Below the pieces are notes generated by a model, which was given only the letters and a program-made list of their open reading frames with translations, was not told the origin of the DNA and did no database searches. This document shows positions 11,208 to 23,700 of a DNA stretch of 64,000 nt, in pieces. How positions within the stretch are numbered: the stretch's first letter is position 1; the number at the start of each line of letters is the position of its first letter. The stretch comes from Whitmania pigra (lineage: Eukaryota > Annelida > Clitellata > Hirudinida > Haemopidae): the NCBI GenBank assembly GCA_021613335.1, contig JAJTWR010000044.1, positions 3,613,501 to 3,677,500 of the forward strand, in the 5' to 3' direction. Made by a program: the position numbers and the translations under genes.

Positions 11208-11290
11208 CATATTGATTTTCGGTTATTTCGATCATTGGTTATATCGACGCTTGTTTTCTGTCGAAGGTTATAATAAAAAATCTAAGAGCT
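11208..11290. repeat. Tigger-like terminal scrap
   Basis: TTGATTTTCGGTTATTTCGA and CATTGGTTATATCGACG repeat the GGTTATNTCGA pattern of pogo/Tigger ends. A similar scrap lies at 45845-45930. Nothing else is recognisable in 10730-11700. Confidence 0.4.
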
Positions 11291-11739
11291 CTTAATGATA
11301 ATCAAGTAAAAACTGAACGTTGTCTGCTAGCGACATCAAGAGCTTCAGCCTCAGAAGCTCTAAAGAGCACTTGGATAAGGCTAGCAGGGCGAGAGCCTGT
11401 TGTTAAAAGCCTATGTTACGACGCTAGCAGGTTCAAAAATCTTTTTAATTACTCAACCAATGTTAAAATAAATTACACCAAAATAATCATCAAACATCCC
11501 TCTTAAAATCGCACTGGCCAGATTTTTAATTTTCTTCCGAAGTTCGTTGTAAACTTGCACTAATTATCGACAACTTTTCCACTAGTTTTTTAATCAAATC
11601 GAAGTGACACGATTTGTTGTAAGCTTTAAATCATTACTCAAGCTAAGACGCTAATTTGTAAATATATTGTAGCTTAGATATGTATTTTGTATGAATCCTT
11701 TTTCAGCTTTAAATTTGCTGCAGTTTTATTGAAAAGAGC

Positions 11740-11794
11740 TTTATTTATTTATTTATTTGATTAAAGTCCGTTGCATAACTAGGATGATTTGGAC
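11740..11794 (-). mobile_element. LINE-tail-only insertion with 13-bp target duplication
   Basis: The 55-bp insert, read on the - strand, is the LINE/SINE tail GTCCAAATCATCCTAGTTAT...GGACTTTAATCAAATAAATA. It is flanked by TATTGAAAAGAGC at 11727-11739 and 11795-11807, a perfect 13-bp duplication. That is the signature of reverse transcription aborted just after priming. Confidence 0.8.
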
Positions 11795-12133
11795 TATTGA
11801 AAAGAGCATATTGACCTCAACTTTTGCATCCGATTCTGCCATCAAGTTGAGTTACTCTACGTAGCAACCTGCAGGCTCTTTATTCTCATTGGTGAAGATC
11901 AATGAATAATTACATTTAGATAATATATAGATACGGTAATATGTAGATAATATGTTGATACTTATCTTTGTAAACGATAAACCCGTCTATGTTTTTTGTA
12001 AAATAAAGTTTTTCATATATTATCGAACTGGAACATAATACAAACAAACAAATATCTGTCATCATTTATATTAAAAAATAATAAGCCAAATATTTTATAG
12101 TAAAAACAACTTTTGATTGACTTAATATGTGAA

Positions 12134-13587
12134 CAGTGATGGGCAAAATAAATCGCGATTGCGATTTGAAATGATTTGAATCGTGATTTAGGCAAGGTTG
12201 CGATTTGATTTGAACATTGTTGGATTCGATTTTTGCCTCAGTGATTTTGATTCGATTAGATTTGCCTTTTTTGATTTGATTTGCTTTTTCAAATCAAATC
12301 ATTGAAATAAAGATGGTTGTATATTTTTAATTTTGTAAAAATGGTTAAAAATTTAAGAATTCTATATCTTTGGCGTCCTCCCCGTTACATAAACATTGTT
12401 ATAGGTTACATGCTTTTGTTCTACTTGTAGCTTTACCGCGTTTTAAATATGAACAAATTATATTGGTGCTGCAAGGTGATGGTGTCACAATTTCGCAAGT
12501 GATACCTGCATTAATTGGGATTGATGAAGCAGTTTCAAATTGTCAAACCCAGTTAATTGCTCTGAAAAAAAACCTTCGTGCAGCTCTTCATAACCGATTC
12601 CAGGAATCTATGAGAAGACCAGAGTATGTGGTCTCAATTGTGTTGGATAGTCGTTTCAAACTAGTTCCTTTTGGTACCACCCCGCTGCTTGATTCGCATT
12701 TTACTGACAGTGGCTCACAGAAAAGTCCTACATTAATAATCCCATCAGCCAATGAGGCAAAATCTCTTCTTCTTCACATGATGGATTCAATAAAGTCAGA
12801 TGAAATAACAGGGTCTCACGCTTCACAGTCTAAAACCTCATGCCAAACAGAAAAGAATCTACCTGAACCAACTACCAGTTCTGGTCGGCGGAGCATTTTT
12901 GCAAGATACCATTGTCCTCAGGTATGAACTAATTATATTGGATTGGAAATGTACGTTAATTATTAAATAATATGTATATATTGCAGGTTATTGACAAAGA
13001 GGACGAAGAACATTCAGTGTATCTTAATGCTCAAACGGACCACAACATCACTCCTGAACAATTTTGGGCAGCTAATGGTCAACGCTTTCCAAAACTACAA
13101 CGACTTAGACTTCTAAGCATCCCGGCATCATCTCGAAGTGTGGAGAGACTGTTTTCAATTTCAGGTGCTTTCGTCTCTGCCAGAAGAAATCGATTATCAG
13201 CACCAACTGTGGAGTCACTGTTGCTCTTGAGGGAACAGAAAACTGAGTTTTAATGATTTTTTTAAACGGTAATATGTACTGATTATCTATATGTACTGGT
13301 TATCAAACACCTCTTTTTGGTATCAATAAATAAATAAAAAAAAAATAATAAAACTGTAAAAATGTTGGCTGTTAATTTCATTGTGTTTTGCTCGAAAAAA
13401 TTTGCGAAGATAGGGCAGCAGGAAATTTTCGGAAGATTTGATTTGATTTGGTATTTGGGCGTTTGGGATTTGATTCTATTTGGAATTTTTTGATTCTATT
13501 TGAGATTTGGTAGTTAAGATTTAAATCATTTTACAAATGATTTGAGATTTGACCATTGAGATTTGATTTGATTTGTGCCCATCACTG
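12134..13587 (+). mobile_element. hAT transposon, family X, internally deleted copy 1
   Basis: The inverted ends are CAGTGATGGGCAAA at the left and TTTGTGCCCATCACTG at the right. A perfect 8-bp duplication TATGTGAA (12126-12133, 13588-13595) is the hAT hallmark. Both subterminal regions are rich in GATTTGA repeats. It keeps only the 3' half of the transposase; copy 2 at 62146-63421 keeps only the 5' half. Confidence 0.9.
12451..13253 (+). pseudogene. hAT transposase C-terminal half (family X)
   Basis: Exon-like block one (to 12921) contains YVVSIVLDSRFKLVPF, the late catalytic-core segment. A 65-bp intron with GT at 12922 and AG at 12985-12986 leads to block two, with EQFWAANGQRFPKL and then ASSRSVERLFSISG and RRNRLSAPTVESLLLL, the hAT dimerisation domain. 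The stop is at 13251-13253. The 5' part is deleted at about 12450, just after TTTTAAATAT, a sequence that precedes the start codon in copy 2. Without the N-terminal DNA-binding and first catalytic parts it cannot transpose. Confidence 0.85.
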
Positions 13588-13595
13588 TATGTGAA

Positions 13596-15529
13596 CATCA
13601 TTTGCTAATGACATTGCGTTTAGTGTCACTAAGATTATCCCTGGAATTAACTTTGGTTTTGTGATTCAATGAAATATTATTTCTTAGACGTTTAAACTGC
13701 AAACCACAAGTAGTGAAAGCACCCCTGAAGTTAAGCATCCAAACGGAAAGTTGAACACACAGAGTTCATTTCAACGCAATTTTTTAAACAACTTTATTGT
13801 TTTATTGAAATCTTGTAATCACTACAAATTTGGGATAAAATTCAATGCCGTAAAAAGGAATCAATTAGATTCTATAATGGTAGAGGGCATCGAGGAAAAT
13901 ATATCGAGGGCATTGCACTTCAATGAAACTTTTTTGAGCGTGGTACATGGATCTTTGGCACAAACGCGCGCATAAGTTTCAGCACTTCAGCATTTTGAGC
14001 AGGGACGTAATTTCCCCCCCTTGACTTTAGACTAGACGTTGACCAGTAGATCCGGGATCATAAATATATTATTAAATATAAGCTTCAATTATTCAAACAA
14101 TGGTGGATTGCCCAACCCTAATAATACAAATTTTTCGGACAAGAATAAATCATTAGACAATCTGTGGAACAGGCGTAGCCGGCCGGACTTGCATGTTCCT
14201 TTATGTGGCTCAAGCATGTTACGCTTCAGTAGCTAAGCTGCATTAAATATAGGGCTGTTAACAATTAATAGTTTCATTGACATTAATCTTGCAATAATTA
14301 ATCATCAATTAATTGTTTACGTTTACGTTACCTGTCGAGTCAGAACCCAGGGACGATCATTTCATCGTTTTCCAAGGAGGGGAGCAAACCCTCGCAAAAC
14401 GTGTGGAGATCACCTTTTTTTGGATCTGGTCCAAAGTCAGAGGGCCGTTTCCCCCTGCCCCCATAAATTACGTCCCTCAGAATCATCAGTAAACAAGTTC
14501 TCACCAACTCTCGTGCCAGTTTACTGGTATATTTATTAATAAAATTTAATGCTTGAACTTTGCATTTATGTTTTTGAGTGTAGTTAGCGCTGCCGTTATG
14601 CGACAGAGTTGGGATGTTGTGAGATGAAGTCTTTACTCAATAATGAATGGTGACATATTAATATTATATATTAGTATATTATTATATTATGGGTCCAGGC
14701 CGAACGATAAAATGATTTGCGGATATTGAAATTGAGGTGAGGGCCTTCAAATCCAGAAAAACCCCAATCTTAGTTGATTGTATCTCTTGGCAGTTGCTGG
14801 CAATTTCATATGCTCCTATTGAACGACTAGGGTAGTGGCTGATTTTGTAAATAGCTTGGGTGAATGAGATTGCGAAAATTATTGCGATTAATTAAACATA
14901 AACACCCTGCTAGCGATTTGTAAGCAGCCTGCTATTCTTATTAAAATTTGCAATAATTTTATTTGAATAAGTCTAATTTTAAAGATTTCAAAATAAATAC
15001 ATGCATTTGGCAATTTATGTAACATGGCGACAACTTATTCTATTGTTGCACTTTATAAAATAACTATACAGTTTCACTTTTACACACCGCAACACGCAGT
15101 GCTTCGGTTTAAATATAAACACCCTGCTAGCCTCATGCAAGTTTTTTTTTTTCCATGCAAGTTCTGCGCTCTTTAGACTTGCATTAAATTCTTGCGAGCA
15201 CGCACCACCTAGGAAAAGTACAATTACAATAATTGATCCACCCCATTCCAACACCAATCTTTTCCAAATTTTAAGACTGCACTCAAATTAAAAATTACAT
15301 TTTATAAGTTAAACAGATAATCTCAATGAAGCATCTGAAATGTCAAGTACTTGAATTGATACTTAATTGAACTATCCAACCAGGATGCAGTCTTTTTTCT
15401 AAAAAAAAAATCAGTTTTTCAGCTGAAATCACCTCAACTCGAAAATAATAATCTACACAAGCAAACATAATCTAGATCAGGCATGTCAAATATGCAACCA
15501 TGTGACCCGCACAAGGGTTAACATATTTG
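13596..15529. other. No gene seen; AT-rich intergenic DNA
   Basis: Short open frames occur here, but none shows a known domain or splice context. CACAAGGGTTAA at about 15511 resembles the piggyBac-like terminus at 35555, as an isolated scrap. ATAAACACCCTGCTAGC occurs twice (14895 and 15115). Confidence 0.4.
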
Positions 15530-15660
15530 CAGAGATGGGTAGTTAATAGCTATAAGTAGCTAACTATTTTAAAGTAGTGTAATAACTACTCTTAAAAAAA
15601 TAGTAGTTAACTATTTGTTAAAAACTACTTTTAAGTATTTTAAAACAACAAGGATTATTT
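15530..15660 (+). repeat. hAT-type MITE terminus
   Basis: It starts CAGAGATGGGTAGTTAATAG, and the following GTAGTTAACTATT repeats are typical of short hAT MITEs. The matching far end was not found, so this is a fragment. From 15661 to 16415 there is no gene I can support. Confidence 0.5.
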
Positions 15661-16415
15661 TCCTTCTTGAAAACAACAAAAATGATTCAAAGAACATATG
15701 TCATCCCTAATCAAAGTTGGAACTGCTAATGCATTTCAGCCTGACATACAAAAACTTGTCACAAAAAGGAGGCATTAAGCCATAGGACAAAACACTAAAG
15801 ATGATTGTAATTTCTTGAATAAATGCTCGATTACAACTGTTAAATTTGGCATTGGAGAGCAGTAACTTAATGTTATTTAAATACAGTTCAATAAGATTAC
15901 GATGTATGTTTCTTAGGTTAAGTAAGTGAAAAATCCTAGGTTCTGGCATCCAAGTCTTCTTCTGTATGTGTCAATTGACAATAATGAGGCCATGTGGGGC
16001 CATTTATGAGGCTGAGGGATGGGACTCTATCTCTATGCAGCTCATTTTCTTGCAAACTTATCAAGCAGTTCGAAAAGTGGTTGTTGCAGTTTGCTACGTC
16101 CACTTAAAGCCTCGATAAGTTATTTAAAAGTCTCTGCTTGTGTATACCTTAGAATTGTGGAACTTTGCTACATTCAGAAGCACAAATGTTCAAAAGCTTT
16201 TAACAAAACATAGATAGAAAGTTGCTTATTTTATGCAAAATTCCCACACATCAAACATTAGATTTCCTTCAATTTTTGCTATTATATTACTTAATGTAAA
16301 ACATGCTGTAAAATTTGGACTTCTGAAATTAGTAAAATGCAAAAATGCTTTTTATGCTTCCAAAACTTGGTACTAGTAGGAAGAATGTGGTACTATAAAG
16401 AGTTAAGTTTAAAAT

Positions 16416-16935
16416 AGCGGAACCCACTTATCTTGATCTCAGTTAACTCGCCAACCTTTTTAAGTCAACGTTTTTGAAGTGGTACTGCCAAATTACCTAT
16501 TTGTCTTGGCATTTTCTCATTGGTTATGTTGATTCTTTTATGTCGCTGAGCCCTAGCATCTCAAGCACAAAAGATGGCCGAATTCACCACTTTGCATCAG
16601 TTAGTTTGATCCCTGTGACTAATTGCCAGCTGCTGTAGCTACTCTATTTATATTTTTTTGTTCTAAAAATGCCTGGAAGTGTTAAGAGAAAACTGGTCAA
16701 TCAGTCAATATAGAAAAAGTATGAAATCATAATGCAGCTAGAACAAGGAACAAAACCATATGACCTTTGTTGTCAGCATGGTGTTTCAGCAAACACTACT
16801 TCAGAAGGGAAAAAAAGGCTGGCGTGATAAAGCCAATGTACGAGAAGTCTGTCTTTGATCCAGCAAGTAAAAATAACTGGCTGAGTCAACAATGCAGTGC
16901 TTCAATAGTTCATAACCAACATAACCAGGTTAGAT
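16416..16935 (+). pseudogene. pogo/Tigger transposon 5' end with transposase start
   Basis: The terminal region matches 7719-7985. From about 16670 the frame reads MPGSVKRKLVNQS, a stop, then KKYEIIMQLEQGTKPYDLCC and QHGVSANTTS, the helix-turn-helix start of a CENP-B-like Tigger transposase. More stops follow, and similarity ends where LINE sequence begins at about 16940. Confidence 0.75.
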
Positions 16936-16941
16936 TTTAAT

Positions 16942-17215
16942 TTGCAGGGGCATGTTCTTCAATGTGGCAGGAAATCCCCACAGTCTGTAGAACTGGTGGA
17001 AGGTCTTGGAAGTGTTTTCAATGAAACTCTCACTGACAAGAGTATGAGGCAGCACCTCTGCAATGGTGTTTTAAAATGTGGCTGCTCCAGTTCATGCTCC
17101 TTCCAAAACTGCAACATGAAGAAGCCACTAAGAGCTTTTGGAGTTCATCCAGTCCAGGCAGTAGCTATTGGCATAAGAAGGCTATTGAGAGCCACTCTTA
17201 GCCAGTGGTAGATGT
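16942..17215 (+). pseudogene. LINE remnant (FMDD/ELTVPWE family), copy B
   Basis: GGCATGTTCTTCAATGTGGC resembles the start of copy A (ACATGTTCTTCGATGTGGCG). The translation VEGLGSVFNETLTDKS is a worn version of the LKSLGRVFD segment of copy C. It is heavily decayed and shares a repeated KKPLRAF-type motif with 4960-5125. Confidence 0.55.
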
Positions 17216-17589
17216 TGAATCCCATAGGCAAGACACTGACAGAGACATCGGCTGATCACCAGATGCCAAAAAAACATCAGAAGAATCATGTGAAGCATTT
17301 AAAGACAGGGGAACTTCTCAGAGAGTCAGAGTCTCTTGTCGGAACTCCAGAATATTAAGAAACTCCGGCAGACATTTCAGCAGGATGCTTGATCCATACT
17401 TGACTGGTAAAATGCTCTCTGAGGATTCCTGCCGCAACTCGGAAAGAGTTACAACTATCATTACACTGATGCATATGGCATTTGACGCTTGGGAAAGACC
17501 GAGGGGCAACCAGGGAAGACTGGTGACAACTCGGAAAGACGGGTGACATCTCAGAAAGACAAGGGTCACGCTCACGGACCAGCTATCCT

Positions 17590-19390
17590 GCATGCAAAAA
17601 TACCAGCTACTACACCATCAAAGAGAACATGCAAGGCATTTATGGACGACACCACCCTCATCACAAACAGAAAGCAGGTGATGCAAAAAACTATAAACAA
17701 AGTAAATAACCTGCTTGGGTGGTGCAGAATGGAGTTCAAGCCCATGAAGTCTAGAAGCCTCACCCTAACAAGAGGCAAGATTCGCGAGAATGCGTCCTTC
17801 TTCGTAGCGGACCAAAGAATCCCTGCCATATCGGAAGAACACGTGAAGAGCTTAGGAAGGGTATTCGATGCAGATTTATTCGACAGGAAACAGGAGGTAG
17901 CCATCAGAAAGCAGTGCAAGGAGGTGATGGACGCAATTGACAGATCCCCCTTGCCCGATAAATTCAAGGTATGGATATCTCAGTTCGTTCTGCTGCCAAG
18001 ACTCCTTTGGCCTCTCACCATTTACGAGATAGGTCTTCCCTTCGTGGAGACTCTGGAGAAGAGCATCAGTCGGTGAATCCGAGTGTGGCTGGGATTTCCG
18101 TCGGGTTTGTCCTCAGTTGCTCTGTACAGCAAAAGCGCGATTGCCGCCGAGATCCATTGCCCAGGAATACAAAGTGAATAAGATCAGAACGCAGTTGATG
18201 ATCAACAATTCCGCAGATCCAAATATCCGCGAGATCAAACCATTGCTCAGATCAGGAATGAAACTCAAGGCCCAAGAGGAAATCAATAAAGCAGAAAAAG
18301 CCTTGAAGTTCAAAGAGATAAAGGGCCAAATCCATCATGTCTGCCACAGCATCAGCTGGAATCACTTCACAAGATGGTCCAAAGCGAGCGTTTCAGTTAG
18401 AGCCTCGATAGTGGTGCGAGAATGTTGTAGGGAATTGGAAAGTGAAAGAATCTCAAAGGCGATGCAGCAGGCCCAACAGGGACAATGGACTGCGTGGGAC
18501 GACGGTGTGCAGAGATCGATCTCGTGGAACGAAATGTGGAACATGTCTCCGTTCAGACTGGCCTTTGTCATCCGATCAATTTATGACATGCTGCCCTCAC
18601 GCGACAACTTGCAGAGATGGAAAATCACCCAGGATGCCAAATGCACGCTCTGCAGAGAGAGACAGACTCTCAGACATGTCCTATCCAGCTGCAATTATGC
18701 GCTTGCCCACGGCCGCTTCATTTGGCGCCACAACCAGGTCCTCCTCGTTGCAATTGAGGCGATAAAGGCTGCCTGCTCCAGTGCCAATGCTCAGGAATCT
18801 GCTCCCCAGAGAAGAGTTTATTTCCTGCATGAGGGTGCCTCCCAGTTTGCAAGGAACAGATGCAGAGCCAAAAGGAGACATATCCTTTAAAACGCCAACG
18901 ATTGGGAAATTGCGGCCGATGTGGAAGGGTTAAGGCACTATCCCCAGGTTCTGGCTGAAAGCGGCAAGAGGCCGGACGTGCATTTGTCATCAACAAAGAC
19001 AGACACGTTTGTATTGGCGGAATTGACAGTGCCATGGGAAGACAGGATCGGACAGAGCAACACTCTGAAAGAAGAAAGATACTTGGAGTTAGCAGTGGAT
19101 CTCAGACAAAAAAGGTACAAAGTGTGGTTCTTTGCCTTCGAGGTCAGAGCAAGAGGTGTGGTCAGTCAATGATTCCACCTACACTTTCCCAAGAGAAATC
19201 GGCCTCACCAGTAAGGTCAGGTCGAAGGCCTTGGCAGACATGTCCAAGTGTTCGCAGTGGATATGAGCCAAGAAAGATTGCAAGTGATCTCCCTCAACAT
19301 GGCAGGCCTACCAGACAAATCGTTTGAGGAGCCACCTTCGGAGTCTGCACGTATCGCCGTGCAAGTACAAAAGCGAACTTAGTCAAAATC
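17590..19390 (+). pseudogene. LINE reverse transcriptase/endonuclease remnant, copy C (best copy)
   Basis: This is the 3' part of a non-LTR retrotransposon with its reading frame broken into pieces. At about 17630 the frame has FMDDTTLITNRKQV, the palm motif with the two catalytic aspartates. Then come MKSRSLTLTRG, EHVKSLGRVFD and LPRLLWPLTIYEIGLP (thumb), up to 18076. After a frameshift, 18117-18890 has RSGMKLKAQEE and a Cys/His cluster CTLCRERQTLRHVLSSC. After another frameshift, 18921-19172 has KRPDVHLS and ELTVPWED followed by the Arg-Gly-Val tract, resembling a PD-(D/E)XK endonuclease. The 3' UTR runs to about 19390. The family is widespread in aquatic animals; I cannot name its clade with certainty. 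The 5' half of the reverse transcriptase is missing. Confidence 0.8.
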
Positions 19391-19889
19391 AGCCAATAGC
19401 GTTGCTGGTAATTTATAATTAATGTCAAGTAATATTTCACCAAATTTTTATGAATAATTTTGCAGAAGCTATTAATATGACTTAGTAAGATATGAGCAAT
19501 TTTAAAAATATGATTGATGGGATATCACAAACAAATTGGTACTTTCTATCAACACTGGGCTGAGATTTTAAGTACTATGGTTGCCTGTTATTATCTTTAT
19601 CTCTTAACTATTCTTTGCCTGTACTATTTTTGCAACACTTTTCAATCACCTGTACAAAAGGGCATGGGGAAATGATGGCATTGGCAATTTGGAGTATTGA
19701 ACTAAACTTTTATTATCCATGTTTTACAGGAAAATTTCTTTGTGGACCTATTTTACATTAAAAACCCCGGAATAATAATTCATGGCAAATTCTGGAATTG
19801 CCAGAAACTATCAGAAAGGGAACATAATTAAAATCATGAAAGTTGAATGAAAGTCACTCAAAAGTTGCTACATCAATAAGGAATTGGCA

Positions 19890-22800
19890 TTAAGAAAATA
19901 TATAATCATAAAGGGAGAAAAAGAGAAAACAACCTCTCAAGAAAATTTTTGTAATGTTGCTTCCACAAATCTTGGCTAGGAGATAAAATAGGAAGGGCAC
20001 AACAGACATGATTACTGATATTGTTGTGCTTATAGTTAGCCTCAACTTTTTTACAGGGCATTCAAAGTTTTCATGCCAAAGAGCCCATGTAAAATTCATC
20101 TGTTAAATCATGATTTAGAATTAGCTAAGTTAATACTTCAAACAAATTAAAATTTCTTACAGCATCAGATAAATCCATACAAAAATGTCCATCAAAATTT
20201 GGATCTATGGTAGAATAAAAATCACTCAAGTTTTTGTATGAAGAAAAACATGAGCTACATATAGTCCTGTTAACAGACATTCTGCCTGGCACTATGAAAG
20301 GTGCATGTTGCTCCTGTAAAATAATTGCAGCTATTTTAATTAGTATATTTAGGTCTTTTATAAAACAATAATTGTTAAATGACATATTTTCATAAAGACA
20401 ACAAAAGAAAACATTTATTGCATTTTTGCAAATCCAGTATCTGCTTTTCACTTTAAAAAACTGCATAGAAATTTACACAAGTTGTAATTTCAATAAAGCA
20501 TGTCTAATTTCATTTTGAAAACCTTACAATAAATTAAATGTTCTTTATAAAATGATCATTTACCAATGAATGATAAGTCATAAGTGTGATGCAGAATTGC
20601 CCAAATACCATATTTTCAACGATGTATCATGCCTTATGTAGTTTACATACCACCCCACCCTGCAAAATATAATCTTATGTTTATTATGCAAACTTAAATT
20701 TAGATGAATTTGACTTCCAACAGCCAATAATTGAAAAAGTTATTTATATCAATTATTTCAATTTAGTCTGCTTTTATTTGAAATTGAAATTTGAAATTGT
20801 TTGAGCATAAATATAAACATAAAGAACTTTTGGCGCTTAAAAGATTATGGTCAGGCCACAATCTCTAGCTGGAAAACTACCTTCAGGAAATATATGTTTT
20901 TACATTTGTGTTCTTGATAAGAACTATAAATTTTTTAGAGTTTAAAAACTAAATATTTTTTAAATTTAAAAATGGTGGCTATTAAGGTATCCTTGAATTT
21001 GTAGTTATGCTGGATTTCAAACAAGATGTTTTGCATATATATAAGCAACTTTTTATCAATTTTCATTAGATTGCTAGCCATGAATTTTCAGAAAAGAATC
21101 TTAAAGTAATTAAATAAATTTTTTCCTAAATTAAAAAAATAGAAGAAGAAAGTAATGCCAAGAAAAAGGAATAGTAATTAAAAAACAGTCAAAATTATTT
21201 CAAGATGATCCACTAAATAGGTAGGTTTTAGGTATAGCTCTAGAAAGTTAGATCATATTTGACTGAAAATAATTTAGTGGCAACTTGTAATTAAATCAAT
21301 TTTTTCCTAAATTAAAAAAAAATAGAAGGAGACAGTAATGCCAATATGCGAGTGTGCCTCTTCAGACTGAGACGGGTGAGATCATGATTGAAAAATGCTC
21401 TCCTGACTTTGGAGTCTTGTGAGACGCAAAGTAGTCTGGATGATGAAATTACATCTTTAACCACCTCTGCATTCTCCCATGTAATGTAGAGCTTAACATC
21501 AGGATTTTTGTTTTTATCTTTATCTCTGCCTAATTGTCTGGTTGTGATCACCCGAGGCTTTACAGACAGATTGTTTCAATAGAAATCTCTAAACAAATCA
21601 ACATCCCTGACATTTGGTCATAGATGGTAGGCCCTAGACAATGACATCTCTTCCTCTCCCTTTCAAAGTCCAAGAGTGTCTTTGTGATCTTTACTGCCTC
21701 ATTTCTGTAATTTCTCGTCTTTTCTTTTAACTCTGATTTTTTGTCCATTGAATCCAGCCTCTGCATTACTGGAGCGAGTGCCAGGGATTTGGCTACCTGC
21801 ATCATCATGTTCTGAAAAGTCTTTGTCAGTAACTCCATTGATTTGTTGAAGCACTTGTTAAGCTTTTTGTGACTGAAAGCATATTCTCTTAATTCATCTG
21901 GATCAGTTGTGCACAAAGTGAGTCCGTCATTTCCACGAGAACGACTCTCATACAATCCTTGAAGATGGACGGTTCCTCAGTTCTCTGCATACTGACTTTA
22001 AAATTAGCCAAAAAGAAGCAATATGTCAGAACGACAAATTGTAATGTTTCTAATGAAATTAGTGACGTTAGAATAGTGCAAGTGCTTTTATTTTATCCAA
22101 ATGAACGTACGTGTTGCTTACCCGAGCGATATTTTAATTATCTTATAATACTTTGATTCTTTCTGTGTCCCTTAACTTTGCATTCCAGATCTTGCTGACT
22201 GTCTGTGCTTTTTTCAGGATCAGCTTCATTGTATCATTGTCATATGCAATTTCAGGGAGAATTCACAGTATTATTATAACTGTCTTTCAGCAATGGAGCT
22301 GTTTTTGGTAGATTCTTGAAATCTTATTAACATGGTGGTTAAATAAAAAATACTTTTAAATAAAATATTTAGATGAATATTAATTATCTGTAGGTAAAAG
22401 AAAAAAATGCATATAGTGGTGCATATTATAATCTTTTGTTTTTTTATAGATGCTCTAGCACAAATTGTAAAAGCTGCATTCATCCGTATGCTATATTCAA
22501 TTGAAAATATGGTAAATACATCCCAATTGCAATCTTAAATTGTTCGCACCATTTTGTCAAACACACATTTATTGAAAGCAGCTAGTCGATCAAGAAACTC
22601 TGTCGTTGAATTTGAAGGCTCCTCAGAAGAGTTTAGGTGATAACAACCTGAAAATATTGAAAACTATGAACCAAATTTATACTTCAGGATAAATATGTAT
22701 TTAATGACCTGAGCAATAATTGCTTCTCCATGAATCCTCAATAAAATCATGCACCTTAACAATCATTTGAACATAATCAACATGAGTAATTTTTTGAGCA

Positions 22801-23201
22801 CAGGATAACCCTTTGGTATTAGTTGTTGTCTGTCAAAAATGATGATTAACATCAAAGATTTATCAATATCTTATCAAATTTTGAGATTATTTGAAGATCT
22901 TAATAATACAGTAATATTATTTGGACTCATCGTATAAAATATTGTCTGAAACAGTATTACATCAAAAAGTTCCAAATATTTTATTATTCAATACCTTTCA
23001 ATTTTATACTTCAATGAAATAGGCATTAAATCATACATCAACCGACCTGTAAAAGAACTTTGTAGATAGATTGACTTTGAAGATATTGAGAATAGCAAGA
23101 GTGGCAAACAGTGAATGGTCTCGAATGTAGAATAACGCAAGATGTGTAATCAGCAACAGATTTTGCATATTTCTTGATAAATGCATCACAGCTCTCTTCA
23201 A
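19890..23201 (-). CDS. OSTM1: OSTM1-like lysosomal membrane protein, five exons
   Basis: OSTM1 is the beta subunit of the lysosomal chloride/proton exchanger ClC-7. Exons in transcript order: 23201-23047, 22829-22709, 22647-22550, 20313-20161, 20099-19890. All junctions have AG acceptors and GT donors, and phases fit (2 leading bases, 0, +1, 0, 0). Family landmarks appear in order: YTSCVILHSRPFTVCHSCY (luminal Cys pair), SCAQKITHVDYVQMIV, SNYCSGCYHLN across a splice junction, TICSSCFSSYKNLSDFY, and DLSDA joined to MNFTWALWHENFECPV. Then comes one membrane segment, ISVIMSVVPFLFYLLA, and a short tail. Cys spacing and the Asn-rich luminal part match the family. The first exon with the signal peptide was not located. 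The 2.2-kb fourth intron contains transposon-like DNA. I see no frame damage. Confidence 0.85.
21310..21955 (-). pseudogene. LINE ORF1-like fragment inside an OSTM1 intron
   Basis: Two adjoining open stretches on the - strand read DELREYAFSHKKLNKCFNKS with a probable coiled coil, and then DSKVRRAFFNHDLTRLSLK. The second resembles the C-terminal nucleic-acid-binding segment of LINE ORF1 proteins. The end, near 21310, lies beside a repeated AT-rich tail (TTTTTTCCTAAATTAAAAAA at 21118 and 21300). The call is tentative; an unknown cellular gene is an alternative. Confidence 0.35.
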
Positions 23202-23700
23202 CTAAAAATGAAAGTATTAATATGTCAAAGGGTGCCAATGAAAATTAAGGTTTTTAAATTGTTGATTCTCACTCAATAAAATATTGTTTACAAAAAAATG
23301 TCCCCAAACATCATAAAAAAGAACTGAAAACTCAAAAATGTCTTAGGCACGAAATTAAATTTCACTCATGACTCAATTCAATCACAGCAGAGATGTTAAT
23401 AATTAATACTTAAATCTTTTTAATTTAATAAAGTTCAAAGTAAAAAAACTTCGAAAACTTAATTGTTCAAGTCTAAAATTGCATTAAAATAATATTAAAA
23501 TAATGTTCTTAAAGGACATGAATTTCTGCAGAGTTTATCAAATTTTGATTGATGTCATAAATATAATATAAATAAAACTGCTGGCAATGTTTTTCAACAA
23601 CATTAAGCGGATGTTTTCGTTCATCTTGGTTTGTAATAGGAGAATTGAAATTCTGTATGAGTGAGACAACATCCATGACTTTCATTGTACAAAGTGACAA

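Noticed and set aside
23509..23700. First exon of the OSTM1-like gene
   Set aside because: The - strand frame has no signal peptide, does not fit the expected sequence before ESCDAFIKKY, and lacks a good donor in phase.
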